Shown: positions 1 through 11,278, counted from the stretch's first letter. The stretch: DNA of 64,000 nt from Stictocephala bisonia (GCA_035578905.1 JAQJVL010000151.1:829001-893000), one strand, 5' to 3'. Numbers and translations: made by a program. The notes: generated from the sequence alone by a model not told the origin.

Positions 1-1425
1 TATTAAAATTTATTTCTATGTGGCTTTGAAGAATTCGTCCTGGTCTTAGAAAGTATTACTCAAGCCATTCATGTTGTAGATTGTTTAGTGTTTCTCTTGC
101 AATTATTTACTGTGGCTGGATAAATAGTTGTTCATTAGATGTTCTATATATGATTATATGATGACTTTTTTTATATAAAACACAGTTCGATGATTTGGGA
201 GATGACCTCTTGCAGTTGGATGAGTTTCTTCATTTCTAGATAGATCACTTTCTTCAACTGGAAAAGACAAACATCAATGTAGAGTGCGACAGCTGTCCGG
301 ATCATGAGGTTTTGAAGGCCTTACAACACTTATTAAGCTGTAATACGCCATACTACAACTTGAAATGATTCAAGAAACGTGTTATTTAGTTGCCTATAAA
401 TATTTATTTTTAAATTTCCGATTAGCGATTCCTCATTTTCATACTTACAAAAGTAACAATATTTAGGTGTTGGTTATATTGCGTCTTTGAAAGTAACCCG
501 ATAAAATGGTATCGCAAATATATTTGTAATCAAGCTATATTTAGTTGTATTCAAATGAATTGAATATTAAAACAGCTTATAGCAAATTATTGGATGTAAT
601 TAAAGCACTGAGAAATAAACGTTTCGTAGATTGCTGTAATCCAGCCATTTTGAAAGTGGGTTTCCAAATTACATTAGCTTGATTCCCTTCCAATTAGTTG
701 CTTTCTCTCTAATTAGTTTTCAAACCTAAAGCAATGGTATTTTGATTACCCAACTGCACCTTAACACTTGTTTCAAGTTTAAAAAACTTAACCCATTAAA
801 ATAATAGTTTTTTAATCAGGTTATTAGGTATTGATATAATTAACTATACTTAAAACATTTTTTTATGAGTTCAAAAGAGATAACATATTACAATGATACA
901 CTGGTTTATTTCAATAAACTACCTTTACCATCCTCAGACCAGAGGGAATCACAATGTCATGAAATTTTTTTGTTAATATCATTGCATTTTCAAAAGTTAT
1001 TTATGTATTAAAAAAACATATTTATAAGTAAATTGATGTAAAATTTTATTAAAATAGAAACAACACACAAAACTATAATTAAAAAAAATCAGAATGTCCT
1101 ATCACTATCTTTGCTGAAACAGTAAATTTTTCTTCATTTTTCTCTCAACCTCGGGTGTGGTGCAAATAACAGAAAAGTATGTCTTATTAATGATGATTTC
1201 AAATATCTTTTTAATATTAATAATTTTTTTATGATATCACTTTTCACTCTCAAATATCTGTGTACATCCATTGAGAACCGTACCAGTAGTCCCTTCTATT
1301 GACCATATTATTTGCATACATCGGCCACGTACATCTTCAGTTACTTTGTCATATTTGTTTGTTGTGTTTATCTTTTGTGGCTGAAGTACCTATTGATTTC
1401 CAATCTCTTTATTCAATAGTAAGAC
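1..1425. other. AT-rich DNA, no gene recognised
   Basis: No open frame with recognisable motifs, tandem array or clear inverted repeat was found here. It is low-complexity AT-rich DNA typical of the rest of the window. Confidence 0.5.
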
Positions 1426-1770
1426 GCCGATCGTAGTGATATGAGCGAGTATGAGGGGCGAATCATTGTGATGATTGTAGATGAACGTGTGTAGTCATTG
1501 TTGCTAACTAAGGTCGACTGTTACTCAGAAAGAGCTATTTATTAAAAGCACAATAGCCAAGCTAACTAAGGGACCTACAGATTTACGTGGAATCTGAACC
1601 ACGTAGTATTGGTATGATTTTCAGATAACTGACAAGCCTGATACAACATTTTAACCTAGACTAGCACCCAACGTGGACACCTCAGTCTTTTCTAGTAGTG
1701 TTGATATTGATGGCAACCGATGAGCGGACGCCGTGCCGGTATTAATATGACTGAGCATAGACTTAAGGAA
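1426..1770 (-). mobile_element. Dispersed repeat family A, copy 1
   Basis: This stretch matches 49845-50190 over several hundred bases with scattered substitutions. Shared landmarks are AAGACGCCGATCGTAG at one end, GTGTAGTCATTGTT, GGGACCTACAG, TTACGTGGAAT..GAACCACG and GAGCGGACGCCGTG. Shorter related pieces lie at 8936-9065 and, inverted, at 47316-47362. There is no coding capacity, so it is a non-autonomous element or the non-coding part of a larger transposon. I assign minus because the complement of the longer copy begins with a tRNA-A-box-like string; that orientation is an inference. Confidence 0.7.
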
Positions 1771-1789
1771 TAGGTAAACGTTGTAAACA

Positions 1790-2875
1790 TCTTTTTTTAA
1801 ATACATTTTATTTTGATTTTATATGAAGGAGAAGGATCGGTATTTATTATGTGATAATGTGAACACGCTGGTCTTCTGGATTTTCTCAGACCATCAACAT
1901 TTTTTACGGAGTTTTTCCTTTAATATCTCTCACAGTTTCATTAGCATGTTTTTGCGATAGCCAAGTTCTCTTTATAAAATAGATAAGTATTTTTTAATTT
2001 TATAAAATCTAATTGATTAGGACCATTTAATTTAGTTAAAATACACTGAAGAAATAACACATTTTGCTATGGGAATATTTACCCACTTAAGTAACTGTAA
2101 GATATATAACTTTTTTACATTAGGAATTGTTGAACGTTACAATAATATTTGGACCAATAGCAGACCATCCACGTATTGAGGGAACGGAAAGGTTGACAGA
2201 TTGTTCTGGGTGCGTAATCGGAAGGTGCGTTGAAGTCCTTGGGCTAGTGGGTCTTACAATGATGTAATTTTTCAGTATTTGTTATTCTTTATAGTGCTCT
2301 TTTCGTTAAATTCACCTATCATAGTAACAAAGAACTTTTAGCTTCACTGTTAATATTTCGAGAGTAAAATTAATACAACACATTTTCATTAATTGATTGG
2401 TCATTCATAAGACTTGACATTTAAATGAACATTTCTTTTCGATTTAAAATGTCAAATTATGTTCATTGTTGAATAGTATTCATTTTATTTCACTTAAATT
2501 TGGTGTCTGGTAAAGGTTATAGTAATGTTTAATTGAAGATCATTCATTTTGAATGTAACGAAGTTTAAAAAATATTTTTTTTTTTTAATATGCGATCTAT
2601 ACATATCTATCATATACTAATATTGAAATGACTCTTCAATACCGCTTTTCATCATTTGGTCTAGATGCCTCTCTACTCATTATTAATGTATTGGTAAAAA
2701 CAACAACTTTTACCTGTATTAATGACATAACTATTTTCCTTTCCATATTTACAAATTCCACCTACTATACAATTCTTTTATCTACTCTATATTATTGGCC
2801 CACAAAAGACCATAAAAAAATTACAAACCAAAAGACTATAACCAAAATACTTTGCCCCTTCCTGTACTACACTGT
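1790..2875. other. AT-rich DNA, no gene recognised
   Basis: No supported feature. The open frame that starts at 2628 on the plus strand is open mainly because it runs into the stop-free minisatellite that follows; its first 80 codons resemble nothing I know. Confidence 0.5.
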
Positions 2876-2879
2876 CACC

Positions 2880-3892
2880 TACATTGACCCACCCGCCCAC
2901 CCCCCACGTACAGCAGTATTGACCCACCCAACCTACTCCCACACGAACAGTGGTATTGACCCACCTGCCCACCCCCACACGAACAGTGGTATTGACGCAC
3001 CCGCCCACCCCCACACGAACAGTAGTATTGACCCACCCACCCACCCCCCACGTACAGTAGTATTGACCCACCCAACATACTCCCACACGAACTGTGGTAA
3101 TGACCCACCCGCCCACCCCCACACGAACAGTGGTATTGACTAACCCGCCCACCCCCCACGTACAGTAGTATTGACCCACCCAACATACCCCCACACGAAC
3201 AGTGGTATTGACCCACCCGCCCACCCCCACACGAACAGTGGTATTGACCCACCCGCCCACCCCCACACGAACAGTGGTATTGACTCACCCGCCCACCTCC
3301 CACGTACAGTAGTATTGACCCACCCAACATACCCCCACACGAACAGTGGTATTGACCCACCTGCCCACCCCCACACGAACAGTGGTATTGACCCACCCGC
3401 CCACCCCCACACGAACAGTGGTATTGACCCACCCGCCCACCCCCACACGAACAGTAGTATTGACCCTCCCGCCCACCCCCCACGTACAGTAGTATTGACC
3501 CACCCAACATACTCCCACACGAACTGTGGTAATGACCCACCCGCCCACCCCCACACGAACAGTGGTATTGACTAACCCGCCCACCCCCCACGTACAGTAG
3601 TATTGACCCACCCAACATACCCCCACACGAACAGTGGTATTGACCCACCCGCCCACCCCCACACGAACAGTGGTATTGACTCACCCGCCCACCCCCCCAC
3701 GTACAGTAGTATTGACCCACCCAACATACCCCCACACGAACAGTGGTATTGACCCACCTGCCCACCCCCACACGAACAGTGGTATTGACCCACCCCCACA
3801 CGAACAGTGGTATTGACCCACCCATCCACCCCCACACGAACAGTAGTATTGACCCACCCACCCACCCCCCACACGAACAGTGGTATTGACAT
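2880..3892. repeat. 36-bp minisatellite, about 28 copies
   Basis: The tandem unit is about 36 bp and C-rich on the plus strand (GTATTGACCCACCCGCCCAC followed by CCCCACACGAACAGTG). Variant units carry CCACGTACAGTAG or AACATACTCCC. The period is a multiple of three and most units lack stops, so long repetitive reading frames appear on both strands (for example 2875-3861 minus); these are repeat artefacts, not genes. A block with the variant ACTGTGGTAATGAC recurs at 3091 and 3523, exactly 432 bp (12 units) apart, indicating a 12-unit duplication inside the array. Confidence 0.95.
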
Positions 3893-4700
3893 GAATTTCA
3901 GATTGTTTGGTTTTCGCATTGACAAACAAAGTGATCCTAATCAGTATAATTAATTTCCTGTAGTTTCTTTAGATACACTTTACTGTATTATCGATTAAAA
4001 TATGTACTAAACATTAATAATCGGAAGCATTTATATCATCGTAATGGATAAAGGAAGAAAAGAACTGTATTAATTTTCACATAACTATTACCACCAGTTC
4101 AGTTCCGTTGTACGTTACAGTCTTGCGTATAGAGTTTTATTTAATAATGAGTAGTGTAGTAAACAAAGTTTCCCACGATGTCAATATGTGGACTCACGCA
4201 CCAACTTTAAAAAACAATAGGGCAGGAGATTAAAGTAGTTTGTCATCCCCCTCAACCAATTTAACTGACGTCTATCCACAATATATCACTGTGAATGGGT
4301 GGTTTGGAGAGATGACCTCACACAAACATCCCCTACTGTGTACTGCCATATGGATTGAATGGTAACATAAATATAAGTATTTTTATAAATAAAATAGAAA
4401 TTAAAGGTAGGTGAGAGAATATTGTCAAATTTATATTATAAAATTAATATAAATAATGTGACGCTGTTTTAACAAAAAACTCTTGTTGCTTTATGATGAA
4501 GCCATAGGACAACGAAATCAATTTTCTTTTTCAAAAGTATTTTAAAATACAGCGTTGCATGAAGTATGTAATAACATAAGTCTAACATGTATGCGTTTTT
4601 ACAAATGTTGTTCGTGTAATTTAAACAAGTTTAGCTGGGAGATCACACAAGCTATACTTCAGCTGCCAAAATTGTCGTTTAATAATTGTTGCGGGTGGAA
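3893..4700. other. AT-rich DNA, no gene recognised
   Basis: No motif, array or recognisable coding sequence was found. The open frame at 4555-4782 has no recognisable features and may belong to the 5' part of the LINE fragment that follows. Confidence 0.4.
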
Positions 4701-4859
4701 ACAACATCATCCCCACACTTTTACAGATTTCACACATTCGTTTCCCCCACGGAACATGTACGAGAGGTTCATATACAACTAACAGACTGACGAGGGCTAT
4801 AATCGTTTCCCTCAAGGCAGCTGCTCTACCATGGCTTCTAGTACTGTGCAACAGTTTAT

Positions 4860-5600
4860 CCGGATTTAAGACACAAGAAGCACTTTTCAGAGAGTTGAAA
4901 ATCCTATCTAGTCAGAATCTTACCATTTGGCAATATACCGTACAACATACAGGTCGACGTAAATCTATAAAACAACCTCTTCGACTAGCTGCTCAGTTAA
5001 TCTCAAACGAATTGTTACCAAAAACCACCTGGGAGTTAACTTCGGATATGTTCGACGGTCGAAACATATTCTGGTATCTCACACTATTACCGTCATAGGT
5101 GGAACGAACCTTTCTCATAAGGAATGGACCATGTTGAGTCGATGGTGTGGGAAGCCACAACTACTACAAGTATAGGTGGAGAATGGCAAATGATCAGTCT
5201 TGTGATTGAGGAGTTGAAACTAAAACTATGGTTCACATGGTTATAAATACCCCCTGTGATATTTCCTGGAGGGATTCACTGATCTCCACTCAATAGAAGC
5301 AGTTGTTGAACGGTTACAAAACCTGGATTAACGCCTGTGATGCTAGATCAATATTTGAACTCCGAGACACAAGACTTTACTACAAGTATAGGTGGAGAAT
5401 GGCAAATGATCAGTCTTGTGATTGTGGAGTTGAAACTAAAACTATGGTTCACATGGTTATAAATACCCCCTGCGATATTTCCTGGAGGGATTCACTGATC
5501 TCCACTCAATAGAAGCAGTTGTTGAATGGTTACAAAACCTGGATTAACGCCTGTGATGCTAGATCAATATTTGAACTCCGAGACACAAGACTTTGAGTAC
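4860..5600 (+). pseudogene. Jockey-type LINE ORF2 C-terminal fragment with tandem duplication
   Basis: The frame around 5100-5150 gives GTNLSHKEWTMLSRW, the counterpart of the 'NLPRREWTLLNR' segment of insect jockey-type LINE ORF2. After a frameshift comes YYKYRWRMANDQ and CDCGVETKTMVH (about 5378-5450), the Cys/His tail motif that ends these proteins. A 216-bp segment is duplicated head to tail (5162-5377 and 5378-5593); the first copy has a TGA where the second has the Cys codon of CDCG. The fragment has stops and frameshifts and no RT core, so it is a 5'-truncated dead copy. The same family occurs at 47490-48410 on the minus strand. The part before 5050 is assigned only by position. Confidence 0.7.
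5162..5593 (+). repeat. 216-bp tandem duplication inside a LINE fragment
   Basis: Two nearly identical 216-bp units (5162-5377 and 5378-5593) differ at only a few positions visible by eye, including TGATTGAGG versus TGATTGTGG and AACGG versus AATGG. The length is 72 codons, so the LINE frame is kept across the junction. High similarity implies a recent duplication compared with the decay of the rest of the fragment. Confidence 0.9.
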
Positions 5601-5609
5601 TTTAATCTT

Positions 5610-6235
5610 TATTTTTATTCCTCCATCTTTTAGTTTGGTGCCTGGCTTTGGAAGCCACTCGATTTATATACATATTAAAAAAGTAAACATTTGTAATTAT
5701 ATCAATGCTTAAACCAATTAAACTAATATATCTTCAATAAATGTCACTCTCATAAATTAATAGTAATGATGGCCCTATTCTGACCACGACATGATTGAAA
5801 TCATAGAGCCAATTCGGTATGTGAGCTAATTTGGAAATGGAATAGGATTTAATTACGACTAATGCCAGTGGATTTACATCCCATTTAATCAGTCATACTC
5901 TGTGCCAGAGAGCGTACAGGATGAAATCACCTCAAATTGCATGCTTCTGTGCCCAATTACAGCAGCTTTCCATTTCAAATTGGTTGTTACTACGATGAAA
6001 TAGTGAATTCTTAGTATATTCAGAATAGATATTTTAAGAAATGCAATATTGTTTAAATGTATTGTACGTTTTGTGATTGTTCTCATTGAAAACCAAGACG
6101 TTAAGAACTTAATTGACACCAAGGAACTATTTACATTTGTATGAGGCATCATGACCAACTAAACTTGTTTCTTTTTATTTACATTGTTATTTGCCTTTTT
6201 TCATTTATAAATGAAATGCCACTATGCATGTATGG
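5610..6235. other. AT-rich DNA, no gene recognised
   Basis: Nothing supportable was seen. The minus-strand frame 5889-6158 has no recognisable motif. Confidence 0.4.
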
Positions 6236-6237
6236 TT

Positions 6238-6300
6238 GGGTTGGTTCGTGGGTCAACGTCCACTGTACGTGCATAGGTAGGTGGGTGGGTAGGCTCCCCC
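6238..6300 (-). repeat. Solitary monomer related to the 36-bp minisatellite
   Basis: The complement reads CCTACCCACCCACCTACC, then GCACGTACAGTGGACGTTGACCCAC, close to the CACGTACAGTAGTATTGACCCACCC units at 2880-3892. It stands alone in AT-rich DNA 2.3 kb from the array. Similar solitary copies lie at 39140-39210 and 55312-55370. Confidence 0.55.
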
Positions 6301-6309
6301 TGTTAATTA

Positions 6310-7015
6310 TATTATTTTAGTAACATGTACTTAACTTCTTTTGAACAAATGCCTAAAGTGCTGACTATCAAAGAACTGAAAGTCTCAAGGAATCAATAGT
6401 AAAAAAATAATTTCTGAACAACACAAATTATTGAGAGATAAGTAATAAATTATTACAAGGTACGATTTATATAACTCTCCGGTCTGGAAAAATACAACAA
6501 AGGAAAGGAAAAGTGAGATCAGAATACTAATGGGCCATTAAGTGTTATCTTAATGTGGCGTTTTAAACTTCCCTTTAAAATGGTTTAAAACTCACCTCAA
6601 CCCAACCCGGCATACAAAGTTGTGTCACTAGAACCATCATACTTTCAATTGCATATTTAAATAATATGAATTTAATGTAAAGTATTCAATCCTATATCTT
6701 CAAATTTATTACAGATCTGGAATGTTATAATATAACTTTAATATTGCTTAAGTTATAAATGAAAAAAAATAATAATTTTCAATAATTAAGCTGAACATTT
6801 AATTTTCAATTTCATTAGTCAAGCTGAAAATAATCAACGAATGAAAATTTAATTTTTAAAGAATAGCAAATCAAAAATATATATGATTATGTTTCCGTAA
6901 ACTATTGTTAATTATAAAGATGCACGTAAATAACATTTTACTAAATTTATAAACATTAAATATCATACTTATTATATTTATATTATTCTATAACAGTAAC
7001 TCATGTTTTATTAAG
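6310..7015. other. AT-rich DNA, possibly the 3' flank of the Penelope-like element
   Basis: No coding signal is visible. On the minus strand this lies directly downstream of the Penelope-like ORF; a few tens of bases after its stop (AATAAAACATGAG on the complement, about 7000) may be element 3' end. I could not place the terminus. Confidence 0.35.
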
Positions 7016-7017
7016 TG

Positions 7018-7563
7018 TTACAAACTATTTACACACTCGTAATCCGGGTTGGACCGTGTCTGGTTATTATGTACACTATGTACAAATTGCCGACGTTTCG
7101 AGCACATTGCAGCACTCATCTTCAGGGCGATACACTCTGCTACTCGATCCACAGAGTATATGAAATCAGACTCTGCTGCTGACTCTATTAATTTATGTTG
7201 TCGGGGTCTCAAATTGTAACCACGGGCATTCCTGTCCTCGATGTTTCTAGAAAGGCCCAGGTGGGTTTGGAATGTCTGGGAGGCAGGCTTAGGACACATG
7301 TCTGTGTCCGGGTGACTTGAAGTTATGCCATATGTTGTCTTTCCAACTGATTTAAAACTATTCTTACATTTAGCTAATTTGTTTATAATGGGCAGCCAAG
7401 AACCATGAATTTTAATTCCATCATCAAGATTCATATTATTAGGATGTTTTTTAATTTCTATTGCCTCTCTGATTTTTCTTTTAAAATTATCTTGTATGGG
7501 GGCCAGAACGGTGGTTTCGTCAAATAAAATCAAATGTTTATTTTCAGTGCAGTGCTTTGCCAC
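7018..7563 (-). pseudogene. Penelope-like element C-terminal part (rest of GIY-YIG)
   Basis: This frame continues the upstream PLE ORF after the frameshift. AKHCTENKHLILFDETTVLA and KIREAIEIKKHPNNMN match the usual C-terminal half of the PLE endonuclease, where an Arg/Glu-rich helix ends in an 'EA.EI.K' segment followed by a Leu/Trp-containing tail. Residues beyond about 75 form a less conserved tail. The last 40 codons overlap a hammerhead-like RNA motif at 7088-7125. The first Met is internal; translation would come from the upstream frame in an intact element. Confidence 0.8.
7088..7125 (-). ncRNA. Hammerhead-ribozyme-like motif of the Penelope element
   Basis: The complement reads CTGAAGATGAG, a stem GAGTGC/GTGCTC closed by TGCAAT, then CGAAACGTCGGC. 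The order CUGANGA, stem II, GAAA and a following GUC is that of hammerhead ribozymes, which are known from Penelope-like elements. The core has an extra U between CUGAAGA and the stem, and stem I was not verified, so activity is uncertain. Confidence 0.45.
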
Positions 7564-7580
7564 AGCTGATATCTCTGTAT

Positions 7581-8390
7581 CTAATTTCTTGGTGCAACGA
7601 ATGTGTTCTTTAATCTTGTAGAAATTAGACGGTGGCTTTCACCCACATAACACTGACCACAACTACACTGTATATGGTACACTCCGGAAGTTTGAAGTTT
7701 AATCTTGTCCTTTACTCTGCGTAGATAGTCTTTAATTTTCCTAATTGGCTTGAAGAATGTTTTTATATTGTATTTCCGTAAAGTTTTAGCTAATTTATCT
7801 GTAGTACCCTTGATGTATGGAAGTACAACAGTTTTAATCCTATCCGGAAGCAGGGTTACTTCTCCTGTATTATGAATGTGGTTAACTTTTTGTTCTTGTT
7901 TTCTAAATACTTTTTTAATATTAGGTGTCGAATATCCATTTTTTTGAAGTGTTTTAAACATATGTAATTTTTCTGATTTAAAGCTTTTTTTATCTGACAA
8001 AGATATTGCACTGTTTATTAGTGTATTAAGTACGGATTGTTTTTGTGCCGGATAATGGTGTGATTTGGCATCTAGGTATCTATCTGTATGTGTTGGTTTT
8101 CTATAAACGGAATGGCCAATAGAACCATCAGGCCGTCTTTCTACCAAAACATCTAAGAACGGCAACTTTCTATCTTCTTCTAATTCCATAGTAAACTGAA
8201 TGTTTTTATGTATAGAATTTAAGTATCTTAAGAAGTTATCTAGAGAGTCCCGGCCATGTGGCCATATCACAAACGTGTCATCTACGTAGCAAAGGAAACA
8301 ACGAGGTTTGAGTGGAGCTGAAAGCAGTGACTGATTTTCAAACGTTTCCATATAAAAGTTGGCAATGACTGGGGAAAGTGGAGAACCCAT
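7581..8390 (-). pseudogene. Penelope-like RT palm and start of GIY-YIG domain
   Basis: This 269-codon frame begins at the conserved Met of RT motif B and includes motif C with both catalytic aspartates (YVDDTF), then the thumb/linker (LPFLDVLVERRPDGS, HSVYRKPTHTDRYLD). Its end enters the GIY-YIG module (GVYHIQCSC..CYVGES). The apparent start Met is not a true initiation site: homologous sequence EQTEGTA continues upstream in another frame (about 8395-8420). The frame ends prematurely after a one-base shift near 7618, beyond which the protein continues in the next ORF. Codon use and residue conservation suggest relatively recent decay. Confidence 0.85.
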
Positions 8391-8514
8391 CGCTGTACCT
8401 TCAGTTTGTTCGTAGTACTTCGAACAAACTTACCTTCAAAACTTAAATATGATTTAAGTCGCCATAATATGCTATTATTCAATATTAAAATATAATATAA
8501 TGATGGCAAGCTAT

Positions 8515-8930
8515 AGTAAAAAGCTTATAGAAAGCTATATCGCCACAAACTGGTTTGAATATAATGTTTGCTCTTCCAACTTGCTTCCCATAAGCTTTTT
8601 ACTTTTACTCAGTAAAATCATGATACTTAATTTGAATTCATTATAGCTTTATATTCAAGAAATGAATGAAACCCGTATTTAAACCCTTAAATAATCAGTT
8701 ACCAAGTATAAAGCTAACTGCAGTGTTTTAGAATAGATTTAATGCAGTTTCAAATTCCTACTTGATTAAACTATTTTTCAATGAACGATAACTTGCAGGT
8801 CTGACAAGAAACATTTAATGATAGTCCATAATTAACTAAAATTCCACTATACCAGTTTTTTTATTATTAAGCTTAATTAAATATGCGTTTAATGTATTAA
8901 TTAATATAATATAAATTTATTTATTTATTT
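8515..8930. other. AT-rich DNA, no gene recognised
   Basis: AT-rich DNA between the truncated 5' end of the PLE fragment and a dispersed-repeat copy. No motif was seen. Confidence 0.4.
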
Positions 8931-8935
8931 ATTCT

Positions 8936-9065
8936 TCAGACACGAATATGGATTTTGAATCAGTGTGATGCGTGTAGTGGAGTGAATGTAGTCATTCTTA
9001 CAAACTAAGGCCGATTCTTCCTTAGAAAGTGTCATTAATTAATAGCCCAATAACAATTACATAAT
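8936..9065 (-). mobile_element. Dispersed repeat family A, partial copy 2
   Basis: CGTGTAGTGGAGTGAATGTAG, CATTCTTACAAACTAAGGCCG, CTTAGAAAGTGTC and AATTAATAGCCCAATAAC match the corresponding part of the copies at 1426 and 49845. The GACGCCGATCG end and the distal half are absent. It lies directly upstream of the 88-bp minisatellite region. Confidence 0.6.
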
Positions 9066-9224
9066 ATCTAATTTCGTAGTAACTGTTGAATAATCTCAAC
9101 CACATTGCAACAAATAAAATATTTTATTTTAAATTGAAACGAAAGATCGAGAACATTTACTGTGACGCTGTTATAGTGACAGTTTCAAATGGTACGCAAA
9201 CGAAATGGCTTCAACTTTGTTATA

Positions 9225-10170
9225 TAAAAGGAACTAGGGGTTTAAAACAGAATGGGACCACCTCCAAAGTGGTCGTCACGCTACTGGTGTTGCTTACAGC
9301 TCTATCAATGTAAGGGAACTATGTGTTTTACACGACAATATCTTTAAACGTGGTGTCACGCTTCACGCTTTTGGGAGCGTTACTGTTGGTAGTTTACAGC
9401 TCTATCGATGTTAAGGAACGTTTTACACGACAAAATCTTTAAGGGTGGTGTCGCGCTTTCGGGAGCGTTACTGTTGGTGGTTTACAGCTCTATCGACGTA
9501 AAGGAACGTTTTACACGACAAAATCTTAAAAGGTGGTGTCGCGCTTTCGGGAGCGTTACTGTTGGTGGTTTACAGCTCTATCGACGTAAAGGAACGTTTT
9601 ACATGACAAAATCTTTAAAGGTGGTGTCGCGCTTTCGGGAGCGTTACTGTTGGTGGTTTACAGCTCTATCGATGTTAAGGAACGTTTTACACGACAAAAT
9701 CTTTAAAGGTGGTGTCGCGCTTTCGGGAGCGTTACTGTTGGTGGTTTACAGCTCTATCGATGTTAAGGAACTAGGCGTTTTACACGACAATATCTTTAAA
9801 GGTGGTGTCACGCTTTTGGGAGCGTTACTGTTGGTAGTTTACAGCTCTATCGATGTAAAGGAACGTTTTACACGACAACATCTTTAAAGCTGGCGTCACG
9901 CTTTTGGGAGCGTTACTGTTGGTAGTTTACAGCTCTATCGATGTAAAGGAACGTTTTACACGACAACGTCTTTAAAGCTGGCGTCACGCTTTTGGGAGCG
10001 TTACTGTTGGTAGTTTACAGCTCTATCGATGTAAAGGAACGTTTTACATGACAAAATCTTTAAAGGTGGCGTCACGCTTTTGGGAGCGTTACTGTTGGTA
10101 GTTTACAGCTCTATCGATGTAAAGGAACTGGGTGTTATACACAACATCTTTAAAGCTGGTGTCATGAGCT
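9225..10170. repeat. 88-bp minisatellite, about 10 copies
   Basis: TACAGCTCTATCGA recurs at 9483, 9571, 9659, 9747, 9840, 9928, 10016 and 10104: a period of 88 bp with one 93-bp unit. Outer copies (9225-9400 and 10130-10170) are more diverged. Units contain GGAACGTTTTACACGACA, ATCTTTAAAGGTGG and GGGAGCGTTACTGTTGGT. As 88 is not a multiple of three, the open frame 9408-9887 cycles through three readings and is an artefact. Confidence 0.93.
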
Positions 10171-10740
10171 AATTAGTATAGATTTTAGTCTAAATTAACA
10201 GCTGCAACTCATTCTCATCTGAGTTTAGAGGATTTTGTTTCTGATTGCTTTAGACAAGATTATTTTCGTATTCTGTATTTGATATAATGATAAGACAGAG
10301 AATTATTTTAGACATATTTAATATATGAAACCAAATTTATTTATTCGTGCAAATTGGGTGTAAAGTGATTACCCCTAATATTATAAATAATCCCTAGAAC
10401 ATACTTTAACCAATGGTGTGATAAGTACAGTCTTTATAGTCACGAGAGGATACATTCTGGAACTTAAAAGTTTTTGAATTGTTGAACAAGTTTAATATTG
10501 ATGGCAACACTTCAAATACGAAAATATCCTAAAAGATGATATATATTATTCTAATTAAACGTATTTCTAATTTTATCATCACAAATAAAATATAAACCTT
10601 ATTGCAGATTAATAATTATACCTCAAAAGAGATTTATTTAATTTTATATAAAGTGTATATATTTACGTTTACATGAGTAGCCTATTCACCTGTAGTATCA
10701 AAAAATTTGTTACATAAAATAATAAAAAAACGACAATAGC
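10171..10740. other. AT-rich DNA, no gene recognised
   Basis: No feature supported between the 88-bp minisatellite and the inverted repeat at 10745. Confidence 0.4.
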
Positions 10741-10744
10741 TATT

Positions 10745-10854
10745 TATTAACAGTTGGAATCGGACAAATTGCTCGATTCTTAGGAAGATTTTATGTATGT
10801 ATATATTAAATATTCAGAAGAATCAAGTAATTTGTCCAAAATCAACTGTTAATA
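10745..10854. repeat. Imperfect 37-bp inverted repeat next to the LINE 3' end
   Basis: The left arm 10745-10781 (TATTAACAGTTGG..GATTCTT) pairs with the right arm 10818-10854 at 31 of 37 positions, with a 36-bp spacer. The right arm abuts the 3' tail of the LINE at 10856. It could be a tiny foldback element into whose edge the LINE inserted, or part of the target. Confidence 0.75.
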
Positions 10855-11278
10855 TATAGAATAGAATAGAATAATATTTTATTCCATAAAATAACAAAAA
10901 TACAAATATTTATACAACGGAATTCTAGCCATCTCATCAAGTAAATGATGGCTAGCACAAAAAATATAACTTTAAAACAATATTTAAACACAGTCAGTTA
11001 ATCAAAAACAAGGTAAAGCAGACAGCTCTCTGCAGCGTGGTTAAACTTAAAAGTTTTATTAACTTTAGTGTTATTTAAGTTGTACTAAAACTAATATACT
11101 ATAACTATACTTATCCTATAACTACTCAAATGCCAATCAAATACCATAGAACAACACTACAACCAATCAAGCTCTTCCCTTTCATGAGCCTATAAAAATA
11201 AACTTCTAAAACATTAATTAGTAATGTACAATAAATATGTAAGAAAAAAAATGTTATTTGATTTCATTCTTTTTTTCT

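Larger units (their letters stand above)
7018..8480 (-). mobile_element. Penelope-like retroelement, 5'-truncated
   Basis: Penelope-like elements (PLEs) encode a telomerase-related reverse transcriptase followed by a GIY-YIG endonuclease. Reading the minus strand, RT motif B (MGSPLSPVIANFYME) and motif C (YVDDTF, about 8271-8290) are followed by a GIY-YIG-like segment (GVYHIQCSCGQCYVGES, about 7655-7690). The upstream RT fingers and motif A are missing, so the copy is 5'-truncated near 8480-8510. Two frameshifts break it: one just before motif B (about 8410-8430) and one inside the GIY-YIG domain (about 7618). No terminal repeats are evident. Confidence 0.88.

Noticed and set aside
2628..3925. 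Seven long open frames on both strands rich in 'DPPAHPHTNSGI' or 'GGGRVGQYHCSC'
   Set aside because: All come from the 36-bp minisatellite, whose period is a multiple of three and whose units lack stops.
9408..9887. 159-codon frame
   Set aside because: It runs through the 88-bp repeat, reading each unit in a different frame.
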